DNA from: Allobosea sp. AAP35
GTDB taxonomy: Bacteria > Pseudomonadota > Alphaproteobacteria > Rhizobiales > Beijerinckiaceae
Direction: 5' to 3'
DNA: 64,000 nucleotides
Assembly (NCBI RefSeq): GCF_001295925.1
Contig: NZ_LJHQ01000018.1
Coordinates: forward strand, 175,297 to 239,296
In this document: piece by piece, positions 16,484 to 24,012 of the stretch
How the letters are laid out: every line of letters starts with the position of its first letter
Position numbering within the stretch: the stretch's first letter is position 1
Translations under genes and position numbers: made by a program
The notes under the pieces: model-generated
What the model was told of the DNA's origin: nothing
What the model saw: the letters and a program-made list of their open reading frames with translations, nothing else
Databases searched by the model: none

Positions 16484-17634
16484 CCGTTCCGGCCAGTGAA
16501 AATCCCGGCGTCCGGCTCGTGGTGCCGGTTGCGCTGGAAGGCCGCGCCTACGACATCCATATCGGCCGTCACCAACTCTGCGAGGCTGCGGCCCTGATCG
16601 CGGCGATGGCACCCGGTGCCAAGGTCGCGCTGGTCACAGACGAGAACGTGGCGGCCCTGCATGCACCGGCGCTGGAGGCCTGCCTGCAGCAGGAAGGCAT
16701 TCATTCCACCCGCATCACCGTGCCGCCGGGCGAGGCGACGAAATCCTATGCCCGCTTCATCGGGCTTTGTGATGCGCTGCTGGCGGCGAAGATCGAGCGT
16801 GACGACCTCGTCATTGCGCTTGGCGGCGGCGTCGTCGGCGATCTCACCGGTTTTGCAGCGGCCGTGCTGCGCCGGGGCGTGCGCTTCGTGCAGATTCCGA
16901 CGACGCTGCTGGCGCAGGTCGATTCCTCCGTCGGTGGCAAGACCGGGATCAATTCCAGCCATGGCAAGAATCTGATCGGCGCCTTCCACCAGCCCGCGCT
17001 GGTCATTTGTGACACCGCCCTGCTCGATACGCTGAGCGAGCGCGAGTTCAAGGCCGGCTATGCCGAGGTGGTGAAATACGGGCTGATTGACGATCCCGCC
17101 TTCTTCGACTGGTGCGAGGTCAATTGGAGCCGCATCATCGCCGGCGGCCCCGAGCGCGACCATGCGGTTGCCGTCGCCTGCAAGGCGAAGGCGGCCATCG
17201 TCGCCCGCGACGAGCGCGAGGAGGGCGACCGCGCGCTTCTCAATCTCGGCCACACCTTCGCCCATGCCCTTGAACGACTGACCAACTACGATTCCGCCCG
17301 GCTGGTCCATGGCGAGGCGGTCGCGATCGGACTGGCGCTCGCCTTCCGTTTCTCGCAGCGGCTGGGGCTGTGCCCGGGCCAGGATGCGACCCGGGTCTCG
17401 CGCCATCTCGATGCGGTGGGGCTGCCGACCACGCTCCAGCAGGTGCCGGGCGGCGCTGGCTCGGCCCAGGAGATCGTCGCCGCGATGGGCCAGGACAAGA
17501 AGGTGAGGCGCGGGGTACTGACCTTCATCCTCGCACGCGGCATCGGCAGGAGCTTTATTGCACCCGGCGTTGCCGCGGAGGAGGTCGAAGCGTTCATCGA
17601 AAGCGAGCTGGCAGGCGAGTCAGCGGCGTCCTGA
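16480..17634 (+). CDS. aroB: 3-dehydroquinate synthase
   Basis: Converts DAHP to 3-dehydroquinate, the second step of the shikimate pathway, using NAD and a divalent metal. The 384-residue protein shows the NAD-binding glycine run ALGGGVVGDLTGFAAA, the segment QIPTTLLAQVDSSVGGKTGIN and metal ligands in GYAEVVKYG, LNLGHTFAHALE and VHGEAVAIG. It overlaps aroK by four bases, forming the aroKB operon typical of proteobacteria. Confidence 0.97.
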   Translation: MTVPASENPGVRLVVPVALEGRAYDIHIGRHQLCEAAALIAAMAPGAKVALVTDENVAALHAPALEACLQQEGIHSTRITVPPGEATKSYARFIGLCDALLAAKIERDDLVIALGGGVVGDLTGFAAAVLRRGVRFVQIPTTLLAQVDSSVGGKTGINSSHGKNLIGAFHQPALVICDTALLDTLSEREFKAGYAEVVKYGLIDDPAFFDWCEVNWSRIIAGGPERDHAVAVACKAKAAIVARDEREEGDRALLNLGHTFAHALERLTNYDSARLVHGEAVAIGLALAFRFSQRLGLCPGQDATRVSRHLDAVGLPTTLQQVPGGAGSAQEIVAAMGQDKKVRRGVLTFILARGIGRSFIAPGVAAEEVEAFIESELAGESAAS

Positions 17635-17698
17635 GCGCGGCTGCCGAGCGGTTTCCGCGCTTGTAGCCGAGGCCGTCAATAGCCAAGACCGTGCGGCT

Positions 17699-18454
17699 TC
17701 AGGCGGCGTCATGGGCGGTGCCCGGCTTTGCCAGTGCCTCGAAGGCCGGGCGGGCGAAAAAATACCCCTGCATCAGCGTCACGCCGACATCCTGCAAGGC
17801 CCTGAACTCCTCAGCTGTCTCGACGCCCTCGCAGATCGCGATCACGCCGAGATCGTCGAGCATCGCCACCATGTGCTTGACGATCTTGCGTCTCGCTGTG
17901 TCGCCGTCGATACCCCGGATCAGGCCCATGTCGAGCTTGACGATATCGGGCTGGAACGCCGCCAGCAGCGCCAGTCCCGCATGTCCCGCGCCGAAATCGT
18001 CGATTGCGGTGCGAAAGCCGATCTCGCGGTAGGCTCTGAGGATTTTGAACAGATGGGCGGTGTCGAGTTCCTCATCCTCGGTGAACTCGAAAATGATCTT
18101 CCGCGCCGGAAAATCGGCCCGGCTGGCCGCCGCGAGCGTCTGGCGGATGCAGGCGCGCGGCTCGTACACGGCGTTGGGCATGAAATTGATCGAAAGGCCG
18201 ACATCGCTGCCCGGATTGAACAGATCCGAGGCCAGCTCGATCGCCTTGACACGACATTGCTGGTCGAAGGCATAGCGGTTGGCAGAATCCACCGAAGCCA
18301 TCACCGAGGCTGCGCCTTCGCCGTTCTGTCCGCGCACCAGCGCTTCATGGGCGAAGATCTGGTTCGTCGACACATCGATGATCGGCTGGAAAGCCATCGA
18401 AAATGGGATCGGGAACGAAACGCCATCCCGGCATCTGGCGCAATCAATCGTCAC
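17699..18454 (-). CDS. EAL-domain cyclic-di-GMP phosphodiesterase
   Basis: Predicted cytoplasmic enzyme that linearises c-di-GMP. Almost the whole 251-residue protein is an EAL domain, and the catalytic set looks complete: EAL in HEALVRG, Asn in LSINFMP, Glu in FEFTEDE, DDFGAG, Lys in VKLDMG, Glu in CEGVET and a closing QGYFFARP. No sensor domain or membrane segment precedes it. The N-terminus carries a CARC motif (Cys-5, Cys-8), which could bind metal or respond to redox. It stands alone between aroB (convergent) and the antiporter gene. Confidence 0.88.
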   Translation of the reverse strand: MTIDCARCRDGVSFPIPFSMAFQPIIDVSTNQIFAHEALVRGQNGEGAASVMASVDSANRYAFDQQCRVKAIELASDLFNPGSDVGLSINFMPNAVYEPRACIRQTLAAASRADFPARKIIFEFTEDEELDTAHLFKILRAYREIGFRTAIDDFGAGHAGLALLAAFQPDIVKLDMGLIRGIDGDTARRKIVKHMVAMLDDLGVIAICEGVETAEEFRALQDVGVTLMQGYFFARPAFEALAKPGTAHDAA

Positions 18455-18565
18455 AAACTGGTTCCCGATGAGGCAGGAGGCGTATCAGCAAATCATGAAC
18501 AGCATCTTCAACGCTTTGATCGCCTTGAAGGTTCATCGGATTTGGCACGATGACGTTGCTTGTCT

Positions 18566-19699
18566 CTACGGGCTAAACACCAGCACCAGGAAGACGAAGA
18601 ACACGGACAGATGCACGGCGCCCTCCAGCATGGTGGTGCGTGTGCCGGTGAAGGTGATCGAGCTCAGCAGAAGCGTCATCGCCAGGACGACCATATTGGC
18701 GTTCGACAGCCCCAGCACGACCTCCTGGCCCGTGAACAGGCCGATCGCGAGCACGGCGGGCACGGTGAGGCCCAGCGTCGAGGCAGCCGCGCCGAGGCAG
18801 AGATTGATCGCGCGCTGCAGCTGATTGGCGTTGATCGCGCGCAGCGCCGCGATGCATTCGGGCGTGAACACGACCATCGCGATCAGGATGCCGCCAAGCG
18901 CGACCGGCGCGCCGAGCTGGACGATGCCGAAATCGAGCACGGTGGCGAGGCTCTTCGCCAGGATGACGATCGGCAGGATGTTGGCGAGCAGCAGGACGAC
19001 ACGAACCCGCGTCCGCCCGCCCGGATCGTGATGATCGAGATGCCGTTCGACGTTGAGTTCCTGCCGCGCCGCGGTCCGCACCACAGGCGCCTGATCGCCG
19101 GTCGGCTGCTGGAAGAAGCTGCGGTGGCGCCCGGTCTGCAGCACCAGGAACACGCCGTAGAGCGCCAGCGTGAACACCGAAAAGCTGATCGCCTGCATCG
19201 AGGTCAGCGTCCCCAGCCCGGTCGACGTGGTGAAATTCGGCAGCACCAGGGGGATCACCGTCAGGGGGATGATGATGGCCAGATAGGACGAGGCGCCGTT
19301 GAGATTGTAGCTCTGCGCGAAATGGCGCAGCCCGCCGACCAGGAGACCGATGCCGACGACGCCGTTGAGCACGATCATCAGGACGGCGAACATGGTGTCG
19401 CGGCCGAGCGTCGGCGCCCCCTTGGCGCCGAGCATCACCGCCGAGATCAGTGCGACCTCGATGATCACGATCGACAAGGTCAGGATCAGCGTGCCGAACG
19501 GCTCGCCCAGCCGGGCGGCCAGGATGTCGGCCTCGTGAACCACGCCGAACGCCGCCCAGATGATGATGCCCAGCAGCCAGCCGAAGATGAGGATCGACGG
19601 CAGTGGTTGGCCGAGTTGCCCCAGCACGGCCTCCCCCGAGAGCAGGAAGGCGGCGACGGTCGCCCAGGTACACAACAGGCGAACGATCGTGGCCTTCAA
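18566..19699 (-). CDS. Calcium/proton antiporter, ChaA-like
   Basis: Inner-membrane cation/proton exchanger of the CaCA superfamily. The 377-residue protein has about 11 hydrophobic segments in two halves, each with an acidic alpha-repeat: GEPFGTLILTLSIVIIEVAL in the first and FTPECIAALRA in the second. A His-rich cytoplasmic loop (ERHLDHHDPGG) lies between the halves. I place the start at TTG 19699 (KATIVRLLCTW follows), since no ATG exists and the TTG at 19774 would add a non-hydrophobic extension. Neither start has a good ribosome site, so the 5' end is uncertain. Ion choice (Ca, Na or K) is not readable. Confidence 0.82.
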   Translation of the reverse strand: MKATIVRLLCTWATVAAFLLSGEAVLGQLGQPLPSILIFGWLLGIIIWAAFGVVHEADILAARLGEPFGTLILTLSIVIIEVALISAVMLGAKGAPTLGRDTMFAVLMIVLNGVVGIGLLVGGLRHFAQSYNLNGASSYLAIIIPLTVIPLVLPNFTTSTGLGTLTSMQAISFSVFTLALYGVFLVLQTGRHRSFFQQPTGDQAPVVRTAARQELNVERHLDHHDPGGRTRVRVVLLLANILPIVILAKSLATVLDFGIVQLGAPVALGGILIAMVVFTPECIAALRAINANQLQRAINLCLGAAASTLGLTVPAVLAIGLFTGQEVVLGLSNANMVVLAMTLLLSSITFTGTRTTMLEGAVHLSVFFVFLVLVFSP

Positions 19700-19831
19700 G
19701 ACAGTGCTCGCGATACAAATGACGGGGAAATGGCCATGCCAAGACAGGCCGTTTTGCAGCCCACGGCAAGTCAACGCCTCAGAGGCGATTGGGTTCGCCG
19801 CGCGTAGCCGTCAACGCGCTCTCCGGCGACC

Positions 19832-21646
19832 TCAATCGACCGCGATGGTGCGCGCCAGCGGGCTTGCCGCCTCCTCAGCCAGTGCGGCCGCCTTGTCCGT
19901 GACGAGGTACTGCGCCCGCGCCAGCGCTTCGAAACGTCCCCCCTTGGCGACCAGTTCGTCGAAGGTGCCCATTTCGATGACCTGGCCCTGCTCGAACACC
20001 AGGATGCGGTCGGCATTGCGGATGGTGGCCAGGCGGTGGGCGATGACGAAGGTGGTGCGCCCCTTCATCACCTCCTCCAGCGCCTTTTGCAGCTTGACCT
20101 CGGTGGCGGCGTCCAGCGCTGAGGTTGCCTCGTCGAGGATCAGGATCGGCGGGTTCTTCAAAAGCGCGCGCGCGATCGACAGACGCTGGCGCTCGCCGCC
20201 CGAAAGCGTGCGGCCGCGTTCGCCGACCAGCGTGTCGAGCCCGTCGGTCTGCCGCGCCATCACTTCGCTCGCCTGCGCCCGGTCGAGCGCCTCCAGCATC
20301 TCCTCTTCCGTCGCATCCGGCTTGCCGACGGAGAGATTCTCGCGGATCGAACGGGCAAACAGCATCGGCTCCTGGAAGACGACGCCGATATTGCGGCGCA
20401 GCGACAACAGCGAGATTTCGCGGATATCCTGCCCATCGACCGTGATCCGGCCCGATTGCGGATCGAAGGCGCGGTGCAGCAGGCCCAGCGTCGTCGACTT
20501 GCCCGAGCCGGTCGAGCCGACGATGGCGATGGTCTCGCCTGGCAGCACCGAAAACGACATATCCTGCACGGCGGCGCGCTTGCCGTCATAGGAGAACGAC
20601 ACGTTCTCGAAGGCGACCGCACCCGAGAGCCGACCGGCATCGGGTGCGCTCGGCAGATCCCGGACGGCGGGAAGCGTATCGAGGACATCGAAGAACTCTC
20701 GCATCTTCGGTGCCTGCATGAAGATGAAGTTCACGAAGGCGACGATCTGCTCGAGGCGCCCGACCAGCATGGTGGCAAAGCCCATGAAGGTGACGATCTC
20801 GCCCACCGTGGTGAGCCCCTGCATCATCAGCCACGCCCCGACGACGAAGATCGCCAGCACCGTCAGCGTCGCCGAGGCGCGCGTCGCCACCGTCGCGATC
20901 GCCCACCAGGACAGGACGGGGAGCTGCGCCTCGAGCAGGCTGGCGATGGTCGAGCGCAGGCCGCGCACCTCCGCCTCGATCCGGGTGAAGCTCTGGATCA
21001 CCGGCACGTTGCCGAGTGCATCCGAGGCGCGCTCGGCAAGATTCGAGTGGTAGGATTCGACATTGCTTTGCAGCGTGTCGGTCTTGCGAAGCACATAGGC
21101 CGTCAGCGCGCCAAACAGCACGACGAGCGAGATCAGCAATAGCCCCAGCTGCCAGTTCTTCCACACGGTGAACGGCAGCAGGATGAAGAGCGCGACCAAA
21201 CTGGCACAATGCTCGCGGAAGAAGGACAGCCACAGCGCCCACATGCCGCTGGTGCCTTCGAGCATGACCTTGAGCACGCGGCCCGAATGCGTCTGCGTGT
21301 GATAGGCCAGCGGCAGCGTCAGGGCGTGCTCGAAATAATTCGCCATCACCGCCAGGCGCCGCCGATGCGCGATCCGGTCCGAATGCAGCGAGACGAAGAC
21401 GGACGCGGCGATCGAGAACAGGCCGAAACCCGCCCAGGCGAAAATCAGCGCGTTGAGATCGCTCCAGGCCGGGCGCTGGCCCGAACCCTGGAAGGCCGAC
21501 AGGCGGTCGATCAGGGCGCCAAACAGCATCGGTTCGGCGAAGGCTGCAGCCGCCAGCAGCACATTGGCCAGCGCCAGGACCACGCCCAGCCGCTTTTCCG
21601 GGCCGAGCTCGCCAAGGACGCGCATATAGATCGCAAACAATGACAT
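19832..21646 (-). CDS. ndvA: Cyclic beta-1,2-glucan ABC exporter NdvA/ChvA
   Basis: Half-transporter (membrane domain plus ATPase) that exports cyclic beta-1,2-glucan to the periplasm, important in rhizobia for osmotic adaptation, motility and host infection. The 604-residue protein begins [15 protein letters not shown], close to known NdvA, has six membrane segments, and an ATPase with [34 protein letters not shown] and the switch IAHRLAT. The family segment [20 protein letters not shown] is also present. No glucan synthase (ndvB) is in the window. A MotA/MotB pair is divergent from it. Confidence 0.9.
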   Translation of the reverse strand: MSLFAIYMRVLGELGPEKRLGVVLALANVLLAAAAFAEPMLFGALIDRLSAFQGSGQRPAWSDLNALIFAWAGFGLFSIAASVFVSLHSDRIAHRRRLAVMANYFEHALTLPLAYHTQTHSGRVLKVMLEGTSGMWALWLSFFREHCASLVALFILLPFTVWKNWQLGLLLISLVVLFGALTAYVLRKTDTLQSNVESYHSNLAERASDALGNVPVIQSFTRIEAEVRGLRSTIASLLEAQLPVLSWWAIATVATRASATLTVLAIFVVGAWLMMQGLTTVGEIVTFMGFATMLVGRLEQIVAFVNFIFMQAPKMREFFDVLDTLPAVRDLPSAPDAGRLSGAVAFENVSFSYDGKRAAVQDMSFSVLPGETIAIVGSTGSGKSTTLGLLHRAFDPQSGRITVDGQDIREISLLSLRRNIGVVFQEPMLFARSIRENLSVGKPDATEEEMLEALDRAQASEVMARQTDGLDTLVGERGRTLSGGERQRLSIARALLKNPPILILDEATSALDAATEVKLQKALEEVMKGRTTFVIAHRLATIRNADRILVFEQGQVIEMGTFDELVAKGGRFEALARAQYLVTDKAAALAEEAASPLARTIAVD

Positions 21647-21779
21647 CGATGAACCCTGGCGACACGCCGGACCGAAAGGAGCGTCATCCTTAACCCTTCC
21701 TTCAACGCGCCGCGCATAGAAATTTGCAAGGCGTGCAGTCGGAATAGCTGTGTGTCCGTTGCGTTGAGGGCGTAAAATC

Positions 21780-22547
21780 ATGGACATCGCGACAAGCCTT
21801 GGAATCGTGCTGGGCGTCGGCACGATCGTGATGATCGTTGTCCTGTCCGGCGGCGGCGCCGACATGTTCGTCGATACGCTCTCGATCGTGATGGTTCTCG
21901 GCGGCACCATCGCCGGCACGATGATCCGCTACCCCCTGTCCGTGATGCTTGCCGGCCTGCCCATCGGCGCCCGCTACGCCTTCACCAACAAGGGCTCGAC
22001 ACCCCGCGGCATCATCGACGAGATCACCAAGCTTGCCGACATCGCGCGGAAGTCGGGTGTGACGGCGCTCGAGAACGTCAAGGTCTCCGAGGCTTTTCTG
22101 GCGCAGGGCGTGCGCTACCTTGCCGACGGATATGATCGCGAATTCATCGTCAGCACCATGGAACGCGACCGCGACAACTTCCTGATGCGCCTCGATGCCG
22201 GCGCCAAGGTCTATCGCGCGATCGGAGATGCAGCCCCCGCCTGGGGCATGATCGGCACCATCCTGGGCATGATCATGATGTTTGCCAACATGTCCGACCC
22301 CTCGAAACTCGGCGGCGCGATGGCGATCGCCCTGCTGACCACGCTCTATGGCGCGGTGATCTCGAACCTGTTCGCCCTGCCGCTGGCCGACAAACTTGCA
22401 GTCAAGCTGGAGGCCGAAGAGGTCATCCGCAACATGGTGATCGATGGGGTGCTGCAGATCCGGGACAACAAGAGCGCGACGCTGGTCAAGGAAATGCTGG
22501 TCGCCTACCTGCCGGACCACCATCGCGCCGCCTTCGTCGAGGCCTGA
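21780..22547 (+). CDS. motA: MotA/TolQ/ExbB-type proton channel subunit
   Basis: Inner-membrane stator-type channel subunit that pairs with the next gene. The 255-residue protein has four hydrophobic segments: two near the N-terminus ([37 protein letters not shown]) and two after residue 150 ([37 protein letters not shown]), with a cytoplasmic charged loop between, which is the PomA/MotA plan. GAGGG ribosome site before ATG. No other flagellar gene is in the window, so it may drive flagella or a different rotary machine. Confidence 0.82.
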   Translation: MDIATSLGIVLGVGTIVMIVVLSGGGADMFVDTLSIVMVLGGTIAGTMIRYPLSVMLAGLPIGARYAFTNKGSTPRGIIDEITKLADIARKSGVTALENVKVSEAFLAQGVRYLADGYDREFIVSTMERDRDNFLMRLDAGAKVYRAIGDAAPAWGMIGTILGMIMMFANMSDPSKLGGAMAIALLTTLYGAVISNLFALPLADKLAVKLEAEEVIRNMVIDGVLQIRDNKSATLVKEMLVAYLPDHHRAAFVEA

Positions 22548-22550
22548 GCC

Positions 22551-23378
22551 ATGGCGCGCAAGAAAGTCGCCCCGGTCGCCGGAGCGCCGGTCTGGATGGT
22601 GACCTTCGCCGATCTGCTGGCCTCAATCCTGGCCTTCTTCGTCATGCTCGCGGCCTACTCGACGCAGGACAAGCAGAAGCTGCAGGTCGTCGCGGGCTCG
22701 ATGCGCGAGGCTTTCGGCACGCAAAAGGAGATCCGCTATTCCGGCATCATCGAGATCGACGGCCAGCCCTTTCGGACGAAGCTGAAGAATGTCGGCCCCG
22801 AGCGTCCTGAGGCGTCCTCGGATCTGACCACGCCGAAGGACATGCCCGAGGGCGACCAGAAGCTGTCGCCGACCGAGACCGCCCGCGCATTTGCCAGCGC
22901 TGCCGTCTCCCTGCGCCAGGCTCTGCGCGAGATGCCCGAAATCGCCGAACTCGCGACCAACATCATCATCAGCGTCGAGGACGACAGCCTGAACATCCAA
23001 CTGGTGGACCTCGAAGGCCGAGCCATGTTTGCCGAGAATGCGCTTCAGCCCAACGAACGCGTGCGGCGACTGATGCTCGCAATCGCCCCCACGCTTCGGC
23101 GGCTGCCGAACAAGATCGTCATTTCCGGCCACACCGCCGCCGCCCGCCCCGGCCATCCCGGAGAGCGCGAGCAATGGGCCTTGTCGGTCGGCCGGGCCAT
23201 GGCCGTGCGCGACATGCTGGCCAATGGCGGCCTGCCGGACGACCGCTTCGAGTCGGTCGCCGGAAAGGGCACGTCCGAGCCGATGATCAAGGACAATCCC
23301 TATCTTGCGGTGAACCGGCGCATCTCCCTCACGCTCAAGGCCGACGCGCCGTCCCTACCCAGCACATTGGCGCCCTGA
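22551..23378 (+). CDS. motB: MotB/OmpA-domain stator partner
   Basis: Partner of the upstream channel subunit, starting three bases after it. The 275-residue protein has one N-terminal membrane segment with the proton-carrying Asp-21 (WMVTFADLLASILAFFVML), a linker, and a C-terminal OmpA-like peptidoglycan-binding domain (ISGHTAAARPG...LSVGRAMAVRDML...LAVNRRISL). In that domain the usual Asp of GHTD, which holds the peptidoglycan diaminopimelate, is Ala-196, although the partner Arg-215 is kept. Anchoring to the wall may therefore be weaker or differ from standard MotB. Confidence 0.82.
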   Translation: MARKKVAPVAGAPVWMVTFADLLASILAFFVMLAAYSTQDKQKLQVVAGSMREAFGTQKEIRYSGIIEIDGQPFRTKLKNVGPERPEASSDLTTPKDMPEGDQKLSPTETARAFASAAVSLRQALREMPEIAELATNIIISVEDDSLNIQLVDLEGRAMFAENALQPNERVRRLMLAIAPTLRRLPNKIVISGHTAAARPGHPGEREQWALSVGRAMAVRDMLANGGLPDDRFESVAGKGTSEPMIKDNPYLAVNRRISLTLKADAPSLPSTLAP

Positions 23379-23483
23379 TCGGGTCTCGCATCGGCCTTTG
23401 CATTCCAAAGCGCCTTCACCGGGCAACGCCGCCTCCAGGCGACCGAGACCCGCTATCGCGGCGCCAGGATCACCGTGGCAGGA

Positions 23484-24008
23484 TCAGGGCGCGAGGATGA
23501 GGGCCCAGTAGACCTGGTATTTCGAGCCCGGCGCATAGGCCGTGGCGATGCCCATCCGCTTTGCACCCGGCGTCTTCATCACCCGGTCGTGCTGCGGCGA
23601 ATCGCGCCAGCCCGAGAAGGCCTCGGCCAGCCGGCGGTAGCCCGCCGAGAGATTGGCCTCCGTACCCATCTCCCCGCCACGCGCCAGCCTCGCCTTCACG
23701 GCCTCTGCCTGGGCCGGCTTGTCGGCTGCGGCCATCGCGCTGGCCTCCTGCTGCGCCGCCACCACCAGATCGGGATCAAGCACGAGCGTGTTCAGCCCGG
23801 CATTGAGCCGATAGGCCGAGATCATCGCCCGCGCCTCATTGGCATCGACGCGCGCCGAGGCCGAGCCGAGATCGCGGTAGAAAGCCGGCTGGCTCGGGCG
23901 CACAGGCTCGGTGCAGCCTGCGACGCCCATCAGGGCAAGTGCTCCGGCGAAAAGCACGGGGCATGTCATCGGCCGGGCTTTCGCCAGGCCGCGATTGAAG
24001 CTGAACAT
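23484..24008 (-). CDS. CAP/SCP-domain lipoprotein
   Basis: A 174-residue predicted lipoprotein: signal segment MTCPVLFAGALALMGVAGC with a lipobox ending at Cys, then a CAP (cysteine-rich secretory/PR-1-like) domain, seen in ARAMISAYRLNAGLNTLVLDPDLVVAA and AFSGWRDSPQHDRVMKTPGAKRMGIA, with YWALILAP as the end strand. Bacterial CAP proteins are extracytoplasmic and of mostly unknown role. The ATG lies 4 bases after the stop of the upstream mechanosensitive-channel gene, so they probably share a transcript. Confidence 0.85.
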   Translation of the reverse strand: MFSFNRGLAKARPMTCPVLFAGALALMGVAGCTEPVRPSQPAFYRDLGSASARVDANEARAMISAYRLNAGLNTLVLDPDLVVAAQQEASAMAAADKPAQAEAVKARLARGGEMGTEANLSAGYRRLAEAFSGWRDSPQHDRVMKTPGAKRMGIATAYAPGSKYQVYWALILAP

Positions 24009-24012
24009 CGTC

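Noticed and set aside
18543..18561. TTGGCACG followed by TTGCTT, resembling a sigma54 -24/-12 promoter
   Set aside because: The GG to GC distance is 12 bases instead of the required 10, and nothing sensible starts downstream on that strand.
18560..19807. Plus-strand frame of 415 codons rich in Gln, Asp and Arg opposite the antiporter gene
   Set aside because: It is the antisense of a membrane protein, which turns hydrophobic codons into charged ones; no ribosome site.
23392..23452. GGGTCTCG ... CGAGACCC inverted repeat after motB
   Set aside because: The arms are about 45 bases apart with no T-run, so it is a poor terminator and may be chance.
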